6,226 nt of DNA from Candidatus Bathyarchaeota archaeon (GTDB lineage Archaea > Thermoproteota > Bathyarchaeia > Bathyarchaeales > UBA233): assembly GCA_007050895.1 (NCBI GenBank), contig SMYP01000176.1:1-6226 (forward strand), given 5' to 3'. The stretch's first letter is position 1, and every line of letters begins with the position of its first letter. The notes beneath the pieces are model-generated. The model did no database searches. It saw only the letters and a program-made list of their open reading frames with translations, and was not told the origin of the DNA. Made by a program: the position numbers and the translations under genes. Of the stretch, positions 1 to 5,671 are shown piece by piece.

Positions 1-414
1 AGCACACAATTATCTCTATTTCAGTTTATCTAAGATTTTCTTTCAATAGATTTTTGGCACTTCTTGGATCTATAAGAGAAACATAAGGTATATAGTGGCA
101 AAAAAATTCTTCCAGAAAAATGTGCCTTGCACTAAGAGAGGTGTAGTATGGTGGAAACGGGCAAATGGTTTTCTGTATATAGCTGCATAGTTACCTTTAA
201 TTTTTTTTCAATTCTTCGATGATAAACGAGCATTAATACATGGTTTTTCATATAACAAGCTTCAAAACACGGTCCTTGCACTTATATAATAATAACGAAA
301 GCTAACGGGAGAAAAAAACGTTTGTTAGCCATGTTGGTTTTCTTATACTGCACAAGAATCTGTACATTTTCACGTTAGGGGTCTTGCGCATTTTAATTGT
401 GATGTCAACAAGAA
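1..414. other. AT-rich region with no supportable gene
   Basis: All forward frames entering from the left edge stop within about 90 bases. The three reverse frames are also broken by stops close to that edge, so no truncated neighbour can be claimed. No tRNA cloverleaf or rRNA-like stretch was seen. It holds a few short inverted repeats: a GTGC/GCAC hairpin at 122-132 and a GCTAAC/GTTAGC pair at 301-329. It also holds several TATA-like AT stretches, for example near 283-293. A 24-codon ORF from the ATG at 148 has a GAGGTG a few bases upstream but no recognisable product, and I do not call it a gene. The region most likely holds upstream regulatory or spacer DNA of the nrd operon. Confidence 0.6.
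301..329. repeat. Short inverted repeat with A-rich loop
   Basis: GCTAAC at 301-306 pairs perfectly with GTTAGC at 324-329 across a 17-base purine-rich loop that includes seven consecutive A. It lies about 15 bases after a TATA-like stretch (near 283-293), so it could sit at the 5' end of a short transcript. It could equally be chance in AT-rich DNA. No known RNA family is recognised. Confidence 0.25.
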
Positions 415-423
415 CTTAAATAC
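415..423 (+). promoter_or_regulatory. Probable TATA box of the nrd operon
   Basis: CTTAAATAC resembles the archaeal TATA element and is preceded by the purine-rich AAGAA, a possible BRE. At the usual spacing transcription would start near 445, giving a leader of about 60 bases before nrdR. The NrdR-box palindrome starts three bases downstream, so a bound repressor would cover the space between the TATA element and the start site. The position is inferred from sequence only. Confidence 0.5.
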
Positions 424-425
424 AC

Positions 426-443
426 TACACTACATTTAGTGTA
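426..443. promoter_or_regulatory. NrdR box (putative operator)
   Basis: TACACTACATTTAGTGTA is an 18-bp palindrome with only one mismatched symmetric pair. Its inner 16 bases, ACAC-TACATTTA-GTGT, fit the bacterial NrdR-box consensus (ACACwAtATaTwGTGT type). It lies directly upstream of a gene that encodes NrdR itself, which is the expected autoregulatory arrangement. NrdR boxes usually come in tandem. Here only a half-match, ACACTATA at 460-467, lies 33 bp (about three helical turns) downstream, and a truncated ACAC repeat lies at 422-425. Confidence 0.75.
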
Positions 444-505
444 TGCTTGTGTATTATTAACACTATACGACGCCAAACTATTATTGAGGAGACATTGGAG
501 AAGGA

Positions 506-952
506 ATGAAGTGTCCATACTGCGGGTCTGCAGATTTCAAAACTCTGGAAACACGCGATTCGCCGGATAACACTACACGTAGACGAAAAGAATGCATAGC
601 CTGCGGGAAACGCTTCACCACCTATGAGTACGTGGAAACCGTAGAGCTCATGGTTCGGAAGAAAGACGGCAAGCTAGAGCGTTTCGACGTTAACAAGACA
701 ATCCGTGGCGTGCAGAAAGCATGCGAAAAAAGGCCAGTAACCATGGATCAGATCAACGAGTTAGCAGGTTTCGTGCGACAAACTATAATGCGGAAAGGAA
801 AAGACGAAGTCACTTCCAAAGAAATCGGCGATGTAGTCATGAAATACCTGAGAGAACTCGACCATATAGCGTACATCCGTTTCGCGTCGGTTTACAAGAA
901 GTTTGAGGAGCCTGAAGATTTCAGGCGGTTACTCTTTGAGGTGAAAAAATGA
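506..952 (+). CDS. nrdR: Transcriptional repressor NrdR
   Basis: NrdR is a nucleotide-sensing repressor that shuts off ribonucleotide reductase genes when dATP is high. The 148-residue length is the family norm. The N-terminus is a zinc ribbon with Cys3, Cys6, Cys30 and Cys33 (CPYC and CIAC). It contains the typical TRRRKEC and GKRFTTYE stretches that contact DNA. Residues from about 48 to 138 form an ATP-cone (VRKKDGKLERFD near its start), the domain that binds ATP/dATP. The ATG at 506 is preceded by GGAG at 497-500 with five bases between, and a second purine-rich stretch lies at 486-492. It is the first gene of the nrd operon, and its stop overlaps the nrdD start by four bases, so translation is probably coupled. 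The palindrome at 426-443 is its likely target. NrdR is near-universal in bacteria and much less common in archaea, so its ancestor may have been acquired by transfer together with the box. Confidence 0.95.
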   Translation: MKCPYCGSADFKTLETRDSPDNTTRRRKECIACGKRFTTYEYVETVELMVRKKDGKLERFDVNKTIRGVQKACEKRPVTMDQINELAGFVRQTIMRKGKDEVTSKEIGDVVMKYLRELDHIAYIRFASVYKKFEEPEDFRRLLFEVKK

Positions 953-3075
953 AGTATGTCAGAAAACGTGATGGAAAATTAGAGCCCTTCGATCAAGAAA
1001 GAATAACAAAAGCAATTTGGAAAGCCGCTAAGGCAGTAGGCGGAAAAAACCGAGAACAAGCAAAATTCATAAGCGACGAGGTTTTGGCAGAACTCCGAAG
1101 CCGATTTGGCGAAGACGGCTGCCCCACGGTTGAGGAGATTCAAGACCTAGTTGAAAAACGGCTAATTGAGAACGGTCGCGCCCAAACGGCTAAAGCTTAC
1201 ATTCTCTACAGAAAGCAGCATCAAGACTTGCGGGAGCTGGCGGCACTCCTAAGCTCCGCAGACCTAGTGGATCAGTATTTGGAGATTGAGGATTGGCGGG
1301 TTAGAGAAAACAGTAACATGAGCTATTCACTTCAAGGCTTGAACAACTATCTTTCATCCACAGTCATAGCAAAGTACTGGATATCACGGATTTACCCATC
1401 AAGTATTGCCACTGCACACTTTTCAGGCGACATACACATTCACGATCTAGGCGTGCTTGGACCCTACTGCGTAGGCTGGGACATAGCTGACCTACTGCTA
1501 TCGGGCTTCGGCGGCGTACCTGGCAAAATTGAGAGCAAACCCGCTAAACATTTCAGAACCGCCTTAGGTCAAATAGTCAACTTTTTCTACACATTACAGG
1601 GCGAAGCTGCGGGTGCCCAAGCGTTTAGCAACTTTGACACTTACTTAGCTCCGTTCATACGCTACGACCACTTAAGCCAGAAGGACGTGGAGCAAGCTCT
1701 GCAAGAGTTCTTTTTCAATATGAATGTACCCACTCGTGTAGGGTTCCAGACTCCTTTCACTAACCTAACTTTGGACTTGACTGTTCCAGACTTCATGAAA
1801 GAGGAAGGCGTGATTTTCAACGGAAAAGTCACCGAGGATACCTACAGTGACATGACTGAGGAAATGGAAATGTTCAACTTGGCTTTTGCCGAGATTATGC
1901 AACAAGGTGACTCCAAAGGAAGGGTTTTCACTTTCCCCATCCCCACGTACAACGTTACTAACAATTTCGCTTGGGATTCGCCTGTGGCACAAGCAGTTTT
2001 TGAAGTCACAGCCAAGTATGGAGTGCCCTACTTTTCCAACTTCATGAACAGCGATCTGCATCCCGAGGACGTGCGAAGCATGTGCTGCCGCTTGAGAATA
2101 GACAACCGCGAGTTACGTAAACGCGGCGGCGGCTTTTTCGGCGCTAACCCGTTAACTGGCTCCATAGGCGTTGTGACCTTGAATATGCCGCGGATCGGCT
2201 ACTTGTCCAAGGATGAAGATGAGTTCTTCCAACGCTTGGAAACCACAATGGAAACAGCTAGAAGCAGCCTAGAAATCAAGCGTAAAGCACTTGAAGCGTT
2301 CACTGAGAACGGCTTGTACCCATACTCTCGCCGTTACCTGTGTCATGTTAAAGAGGGCTATGGTAAATACTGGAAGAACCACTTTTCAACTATAGGCTTA
2401 GTCGGTATTAACGAGTCAGTTTTGAACCTGTTGGGTGTGAACATTACATCATCTGAAGGAAAGGACTTCGCCATCAAAACGCTAAGCTTCATGCGTGAGC
2501 GACTTGCAGACTTCCAAGAGGAAACAGGCGACATCTACAACTTGGAGGCAACGCCCGCTGAAGGCACATCTTACAGACTCGCACGCCTCGATAAACGTCG
2601 TTACCCAAGTATTATGGCAGCTAATGAACAGCTTGTCCAAACCCGACACGCTGAGCCGTTCTACACGAACTCTTCCCAGTTGCCAGTGGATTATGAAGGC
2701 GACCTGTTCGAAGCATTGGAGCATCAAGAGAGTCTGCAGACGCTTTACACAGGCGGCACTGTATTTCACATTTTCTTAGGCGAAAGGCTTCACTCTTGGA
2801 AGTCAGCCGCTGAACTCATACGAAAGGTAGCATCAAGCTCGCGTCTGCCCTACTTCACGTTGACGCCGACGTTCAGCATTTGCCCAACGCACGGTTACAC
2901 AAGCGGCGAGCACAAGCAATGCCCAGTCTGTGGAGCGCCGTCCGAAGTCTACTCACGTGTCGTTGGCTACCTTAGACCAGTGGACCAGTGGAACGACGGG
3001 AAACAAGCTGAATTCGCCATTCGCAAAACCTTTGATAAATCCACGATGCTGGCTACAGCGCCGTTGACTGTATAA
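949..3075 (+). CDS. nrdD: Anaerobic (class III) ribonucleoside-triphosphate reductase, catalytic subunit NrdD
   Basis: This oxygen-sensitive glycyl-radical enzyme reduces ribonucleoside triphosphates to dNTPs. The 708-residue length is close to that of the E. coli enzyme. Residues 2 to about 95 are an ATP-cone (YVRKRDGKLEPFD...AYILYRKQHQDL), giving overall activity control by ATP/dATP. Within the barrel, Cys174 in GPYCVGWD is the probable thiyl-radical cysteine, and Cys379/Cys380 in SMCCRL supply the second active-site thiol. The C-terminal motif RVVGYLRP places the radical glycine at Gly673. Just before it, Cys645, His648, Cys658 and Cys661 form the metal-binding knuckle. One of the usual four cysteines is apparently replaced by His. 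The ATG at 949 overlaps the nrdR stop and has GAGGTG at 938-943 as ribosome binding site. No intein, frameshift or missing radical residue is seen. The activase follows 13 bp downstream. Residue roles are assigned by analogy with characterised NrdD proteins. Confidence 0.97.
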   Translation: MKYVRKRDGKLEPFDQERITKAIWKAAKAVGGKNREQAKFISDEVLAELRSRFGEDGCPTVEEIQDLVEKRLIENGRAQTAKAYILYRKQHQDLRELAALLSSADLVDQYLEIEDWRVRENSNMSYSLQGLNNYLSSTVIAKYWISRIYPSSIATAHFSGDIHIHDLGVLGPYCVGWDIADLLLSGFGGVPGKIESKPAKHFRTALGQIVNFFYTLQGEAAGAQAFSNFDTYLAPFIRYDHLSQKDVEQALQEFFFNMNVPTRVGFQTPFTNLTLDLTVPDFMKEEGVIFNGKVTEDTYSDMTEEMEMFNLAFAEIMQQGDSKGRVFTFPIPTYNVTNNFAWDSPVAQAVFEVTAKYGVPYFSNFMNSDLHPEDVRSMCCRLRIDNRELRKRGGGFFGANPLTGSIGVVTLNMPRIGYLSKDEDEFFQRLETTMETARSSLEIKRKALEAFTENGLYPYSRRYLCHVKEGYGKYWKNHFSTIGLVGINESVLNLLGVNITSSEGKDFAIKTLSFMRERLADFQEETGDIYNLEATPAEGTSYRLARLDKRRYPSIMAANEQLVQTRHAEPFYTNSSQLPVDYEGDLFEALEHQESLQTLYTGGTVFHIFLGERLHSWKSAAELIRKVASSSRLPYFTLTPTFSICPTHGYTSGEHKQCPVCGAPSEVYSRVVGYLRPVDQWNDGKQAEFAIRKTFDKSTMLATAPLTV

Positions 3076-3088
3076 AAGAGGAAAACGC

Positions 3089-3766
3089 ATGAAGTTCAGC
3101 GGCCTCCAGAAAGTAAGCCTAATCGACTACCCGAACAAAGTAGCCTCCGTGCTCTTCACGCCAGGCTGCAACCTAAGGTGTCCGTTTTGTCATAACTGGC
3201 GCATAGCCGTGGACCCGAAACCGCCGTTCCTGCAGGAAGCCGTGGCTCTGAGAATTCTGGAAAGCCGCAAAAAATACGTGGACGCCGTAGTAGTAACTGG
3301 CGGAGAACCCACAATGCACAAGGAGCTACCCAAGTTTCTAGCGAAGCTGAAGAAACGCGGTTTTCAAGTCAAGCTGGACACAAACGGGTTTTACCCTGAA
3401 GTGCTAGAAGAATGCTTAAACTACGTGGATTACGTGGCTCTAGACTTGAAAACCTCCCCCGAAAAATACAAACTCTTGGGAGCCAAAAATACTAACGGAC
3501 TGCTTCGCACAGTCGAAATGCTGAAAATGGGCAAGGTGGCATACGAGTTCAGAACCACAATGGTTCCAGATATCATCACAGCTGAAGATGTAAACAAAAT
3601 TTGTGAACTCACCAAAGGCGCAAAAACCCATGCACTTCAACAGTTCGTACCACAAGATACCTTAGAGAAACGATTCGAAAGCTTGAAACCCTACGCACCC
3701 GAAGTAATAAAAGAATTCGCGGGAACCATGAAAAGCTACGCGGAAAACGTTATACTTCGAATGTGA
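3089..3766 (+). CDS. nrdG: Radical SAM activase of class III ribonucleotide reductase (NrdG2 type)
   Basis: This enzyme uses a 4Fe-4S cluster and S-adenosylmethionine to generate the glycyl radical on NrdD. Cys27, Cys31 and Cys34 form the CX3CX2C cluster motif (GCNLRCPFCHN), and TGGEP at residues 70-74 is the SAM-binding motif. The N-terminal GLQKVSLIDYP signature is typical of the longer activase family found in archaea and Thermotoga-like bacteria. That family is about 220-230 residues long, compared with about 155 in E. coli NrdG. At 225 residues this one looks complete. The ATG at 3089 has an AGAGG ribosome binding site at 3077-3081, seven bases away. It lies 13 bp after nrdD and is surely cotranscribed with it. 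Related activases serve other glycyl-radical enzymes, but the operon makes NrdD the partner here. It is the last gene of the operon. Confidence 0.93.
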   Translation: MKFSGLQKVSLIDYPNKVASVLFTPGCNLRCPFCHNWRIAVDPKPPFLQEAVALRILESRKKYVDAVVVTGGEPTMHKELPKFLAKLKKRGFQVKLDTNGFYPEVLEECLNYVDYVALDLKTSPEKYKLLGAKNTNGLLRTVEMLKMGKVAYEFRTTMVPDIITAEDVNKICELTKGAKTHALQQFVPQDTLEKRFESLKPYAPEVIKEFAGTMKSYAENVILRM

Positions 3767-3801
3767 AACAGAAACAACAAAAATCATTTAGACAAAACCC
3801 G

Positions 3802-3826
3802 CCTTTGTTTAAAAGGATCCGTTTTT
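3802..3826 (+). terminator. Possible terminator of the nrd operon
   Basis: CCTTT at 3802-3806 pairs with AAAGG at 3812-3816 over a five-base loop, and a T5 run follows at 3822-3826. The T-run, 56 bases after the nrdG stop, is the more meaningful part, because archaeal termination depends mainly on T-rich stretches. The stem is short and AT-rich. A further small palindrome, CTGATT-T-AATCAG, lies at 3834-3846. Confidence 0.4.
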
Positions 3827-3872
3827 CTATATTCTGATTTAATCAGCAGTTGGCTCTTTAAAAGGGGGGAAT

Positions 3873-3944
3873 ATGACAAAAATCGCAGCAGGAAAAAAGA
3901 AGCGATTTTGGGGTGGTTTTCCTTTTAGAGGTCTTCAAGTTTAA
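3873..3944 (+). CDS. Doubtful 23-residue basic small ORF
   Basis: An ATG at 3873 opens a 23-codon frame ending in TAA at 3942-3944. The product would be small and basic, with a KKKR patch and an aromatic, glycine-rich second half (FWGGFPFRG). In its favour are a G-run (GGGGGGA, 3864-3870) a few bases upstream and a CTTTAAAAG TATA-like stretch just before that. Against it are its length, the absence of any recognised family, and a perfect hairpin inside it (3879-3909). It ends overlapping the end of the convergent PRC-barrel gene by four bases. It may be a chance frame in an untranslated transcript or terminator region. Confidence 0.2.
   Translation: MTKIAAGKKKRFWGGFPFRGLQV
3879..3909. repeat. 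Perfect 8-bp hairpin between nrdG and the PRC-barrel gene
   Basis: AAAATCGC at 3879-3886 is the exact reverse complement of GCGATTTT at 3902-3909, with a 15-base purine-rich loop. On the plus strand the stem ends in four T and is followed by GGGGTGGTTTTCCTTTT, a T-rich tract. It sits about 30 bp beyond the end of the minus-strand PRC-barrel gene, so it could serve as a terminator for either direction or belong to a small transcript. Confidence 0.4.
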
Positions 3945-4219
3945 GGTGGTCGCAGATAGATGCGAAGTTGTCCTATTGCAACTTGAAGGTCTATTCCGTC
4001 TTTGGTCATGGCTTTGGAAGCTGGACCTACCGCGGAAATTGCCAGTATGTTCTTAACTGTAGATTTTACACCAAGTATCTCGAACGCTGCTTCTTTTTTA
4101 AGTTCGATTTCAAAATGCGTGATTTTCCACTCTTCTTCATCTACAATGATATTGGTTATTTTGCCTATTTTCATATTTTCACAGTACACTTCTTTTCCAA
4201 TTAGCTCGCTAAACCTCAA
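3941..4219 (-). CDS. PRC-barrel domain protein
   Basis: The 92-residue protein is essentially one PRC-barrel. It begins RFSELIGKEVY and continues with IGKITNIIVDEEEWKITHFEIEL (residues about 18 to 40), the characteristic run of beta strands, followed by the AISAVGP strand near residue 60. Such stand-alone archaeal PRC-barrel proteins are small soluble adaptors. Some archaeal relatives (CdpB-type proteins) work in cell division, but nothing here shows this copy does. The start is a TTG at 4219-4217, chosen because it gives the usual family N-terminus and has AGGTGA (4231-4226) six bases upstream. No ATG fits. A TATA-like TTTATAAA lies at 4265-4258. The gene stands alone, convergent to the nrd operon and divergent from the Rpb5 gene. 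Confidence 0.8.
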   Translation of the reverse strand: MRFSELIGKEVYCENMKIGKITNIIVDEEEWKITHFEIELKKEAAFEILGVKSTVKNILAISAVGPASKAMTKDGIDLQVAIGQLRIYLRPP

Positions 4220-4225
4220 AATGTT

Positions 4226-4265
4226 TCACCTTCTGCAATTTTCTTTCCGTTTATGAGTTTATAAA
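4226..4265 (-). promoter_or_regulatory. Promoter and ribosome binding site of the PRC-barrel gene
   Basis: Read on the minus strand, TTTATAAA (4265-4258) is a good archaeal TATA element. The start site is expected near 4235, which leaves a leader of about 15 bases. AGGTGA (4231-4226) lies six bases before the TTG codon and decides the start of the gene. Confidence 0.55.
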
Positions 4266-4327
4266 ATTTATTCTAACCAAGCACAAAGTGGAATCAACAT
4301 AAAAAAGGTAGTTTGTCGCATTTTTCT

Positions 4328-4349
4328 TTTGCCAACTTCCTTTGCCAAC
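4328..4349. repeat. Two direct copies of TTTGCCAAC
   Basis: TTTGCCAAC occurs at 4328-4336 and again at 4341-4349, a spacing of 13 bp. It lies in the 213-bp gap between the divergent PRC-barrel and Rpb5-like genes, about 80 bp upstream of the latter. It could be a paired regulator site or chance. No matching regulator is known to me. Confidence 0.3.
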
Positions 4350-4409
4350 AGCATAACATGTTTCAAAAAAGGGAAGGTTGCGCGGGTGATATCGCGAAAA
4401 AAGAGGGAA

Positions 4410-4418
4410 AAGTTTAAG
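4410..4418 (+). promoter_or_regulatory. Possible TATA box of the Rpb5-like gene
   Basis: AAGTTTAAG preceded by the purine-rich GAGGGAA resembles a BRE/TATA pair. Its centre is only about 19 bases from the ATG at 4433. The predicted start site would therefore fall near or just after that ATG. Either the transcript is leaderless with short spacing, or translation begins at the in-frame TTG at 4469, which has GGAG at 4457-4460. Confidence 0.4.
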
Positions 4419-4432
4419 GGTCGAAGTTCTGT

Positions 4433-5020
4433 ATGGTTTCGCGTATTCCTCACTTAGGAGTTTGTGGTTTGAAGTTCAAAGGAGAAAGCATAGAAGAACA
4501 CAAAGCTGAGGTTCTAATCAAACTCAGAAAATACAAGTTAATCAAAAAAGAAGTACAAGAAGACGCTATAGGCTACACCGTTAGCATCCCCAAGGATAAA
4601 CAGAAAGCATTAGTCTGGTGCATTCTTAATGAGGCAACTGTAGGCATCGCAATGATGAATGCATTGTACAAGTTGTTAGAAGAAAAAGGCGTAGAACGTG
4701 CAATCGTAATCACAGAAGGGCGCTTCACACACGCAGCTAAACAAGGCGCAAAAAAGAGAAAAGTTGAATTATTGCCCAAATCTTTCCCAGTATTCGAAAT
4801 TTTCGACCATAAACTAGTTCCGAAACACGAGATCCTAGATGAAAAAGAAAAAAACGCTGTTCTCACCCAATACAAAATCCAGCCTTACCAGATGCCTCAG
4901 ATAAAAGCCACTGATCCCGCAGTTAAAGCCATAGGCGCCAAGCCAGGTGACATGCTGAAAGTAATAAGAAAAAGTACAACGGCAGGCGAACACATCGCTT
5001 ACCGCTACGTGGTAGACTAA
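4433..5020 (+). CDS. rpoH: RNA polymerase subunit H (Rpb5) with a eukaryote-like N-terminal jaw domain
   Basis: Residues 125-195 are a complete archaeal subunit H, the assembly domain shared with RPB5. They show [11 protein letters not shown], the [13 protein letters not shown] stretch and the closing [16 protein letters not shown]. Typical archaeal subunit H is only about 75-85 residues, but here about 110 residues precede it. That extension ends in VGI (70-72), a helix, [18 protein letters not shown] (87-104) and a VELL strand (111-114). This order matches the N-terminal jaw domain of eukaryotic RPB5 (VGI, helix, ITRALIVV, SAKQ) as I recall it. It also matches the last half of the Mrr-type restriction-endonuclease fold. 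The catalytic acidic/lysine pattern of an active nuclease is not evident. The gene lacks the usual rpoB/rpoA followers: modE faces it 19 bp away. Start choice is uncertain (ATG 4433 or TTG 4469). It may be the main subunit or a second copy, which the window cannot tell. Confidence 0.88.
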   Translation: MVSRIPHLGVCGLKFKGESIEEHKAEVLIKLRKYKLIKKEVQEDAIGYTVSIPKDKQKALVWCILNEATVGIAMMNALYKLLEEKGVERAIVITEGRFTHAAKQGAKKRKVELLPKSFPVFEIFDHKLVPKHEILDEKEKNAVLTQYKIQPYQMPQIKATDPAVKAIGAKPGDMLKVIRKSTTAGEHIAYRYVVD

Positions 5021-5039
5021 ACAAGAGAAAATTGCAGCC

Positions 5040-5597
5040 TTATTTGGCTATCATTACTTCTGTTGATTTGACGACTGCATTCACTTCGTCGCCCACTTCT
5101 ATGCCTAAGTCTTCAACCGCTTCTTTCGTTATCACCGCAGTTACTACTACGGGTGCTTTAATCTGAACTTTAACCTTCGCGGTTATCCCATCTTTTTCAA
5201 TAGAGACTACTTTTCCTTTCAATTGGTTTCGGGCACTGATTCTCAGTCTAAACATCTCCCAATACTCTTGGTCTGCAAGAACCGCACTCATGTAGCCAGC
5301 CACTCGCTGGTACTCTTCTATCAGATTCTGTCCTAACGGGGTTAGTTTGGCGCCGCCGCCTCCAGTTTTACCACCCTTATAGGTTACCACGACAGGCGCT
5401 TCAATTGCTTTTTGAATTTTTTGGAGGTAATTCCATACGTAACGATAGGACATATTGAGCTTTGTAGCACTCTTTGAAATTGAATGCTCTTTTGCGATTG
5501 TTTTTAGAATTTCAGCGCCGCCTTTGCCCAATACTGGGGTTCCTTTGTATTCTATCCATACTTTGCAGGAGGGCTTGTGCTTTTTGTGAGTGAGCAT
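5040..5597 (-). CDS. modE: ModE-type molybdate/tungstate-responsive regulator
   Basis: This is a 185-residue DNA-binding regulator that senses molybdate or tungstate. The N-terminal half is a LysR-like winged HTH as in ModE: the helix-turn-helix falls at about 39-62 (SKSATKLNMSYRYVWNYLQK) and the glycine-rich wing at 75-89 (GGKTGGGGAKLTPLG). From about 118 to 184 there is one Mop/TOBE oxyanion-binding domain (ISARNQLKGKV... TKEAVEDLGIEVGDEV). E. coli ModE has two Mop domains and about 262 residues, so this is the short, single-Mop form, which would need dimer or higher assembly to complete its sites. A TTG at 5606 would add three residues. I prefer the ATG at 5597 because the TATA element at 5630-5624 predicts a start site near 5601, giving an almost leaderless transcript. 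It diverges from the tungstate-binding protein gene, its likely target. Confidence 0.88.
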   Translation of the reverse strand: MLTHKKHKPSCKVWIEYKGTPVLGKGGAEILKTIAKEHSISKSATKLNMSYRYVWNYLQKIQKAIEAPVVVTYKGGKTGGGGAKLTPLGQNLIEEYQRVAGYMSAVLADQEYWEMFRLRISARNQLKGKVVSIEKDGITAKVKVQIKAPVVVTAVITKEAVEDLGIEVGDEVNAVVKSTEVMIAK

Positions 5598-5623
5598 TCC
5601 ATTCAAATTTAATCGCGATAACG

Positions 5624-5630
5624 TTTATAA
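5624..5630. promoter_or_regulatory. Shared bidirectional TATA element for modE and tupA
   Basis: TTTATAA reads TTATAAA on the other strand, so the same element could serve both divergent genes. Rightward, a start near 5653 leaves a leader of about 19 bases before the tupA ATG. Leftward, a start near 5601 gives a nearly leaderless modE. ATAACG at 5618-5623 abuts the element and resembles the half-sites of the adjacent dyad. Confidence 0.5.
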
Positions 5631-5637
5631 GGCTAAT

Positions 5638-5659
5638 GTTATGTATCACCATGCATAAC
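5638..5659. promoter_or_regulatory. Dyad operator, candidate ModE site
   Basis: GTTATG at 5638-5643 is mirrored by CATAAC at 5654-5659, and an inner AT/AT pair (5645-5646 and 5651-5652) is also symmetric. The repeat is therefore of form GTTATGnAT-N4-ATnCATAAC, 22 bp long. GTTAT/ATAAC half-sites recall bacterial ModE operators. It overlaps the expected tupA transcription start and lies upstream of the modE promoter, which suits repression of the transporter. Binding by the adjacent regulator is inferred. Confidence 0.55.
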
Positions 5660-5671
5660 GGTGTATAAGAT

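Noticed and set aside
148..222. 24-codon ORF with a GAGGTG just upstream
   Set aside because: Short, no recognisable product, AT-rich surroundings with many stops; the upstream motif alone is not enough.
125..282. CCTTGCACT occurring twice (from 126 and from 274)
   Set aside because: A nine-base-class match separated by about 150 bp in AT-rich DNA, with no symmetry or context; most likely chance.
3968..4256. Plus-strand ORFs opposite the PRC-barrel gene
   Set aside because: Low-complexity, Phe/Ser-rich antisense shadows of a well-supported domain on the other strand.
4268..4453. 61-codon minus-strand ORF between the PRC-barrel and Rpb5-like genes
   Set aside because: No domain recognised; it spans the promoter region and the beginning of the Rpb5-like gene, and looks like chance.
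5021..5039. Terminator between the convergent rpoH and modE genes
   Set aside because: The 19-bp gap has neither a hairpin nor a T-run on either strand, so no terminator can be called.
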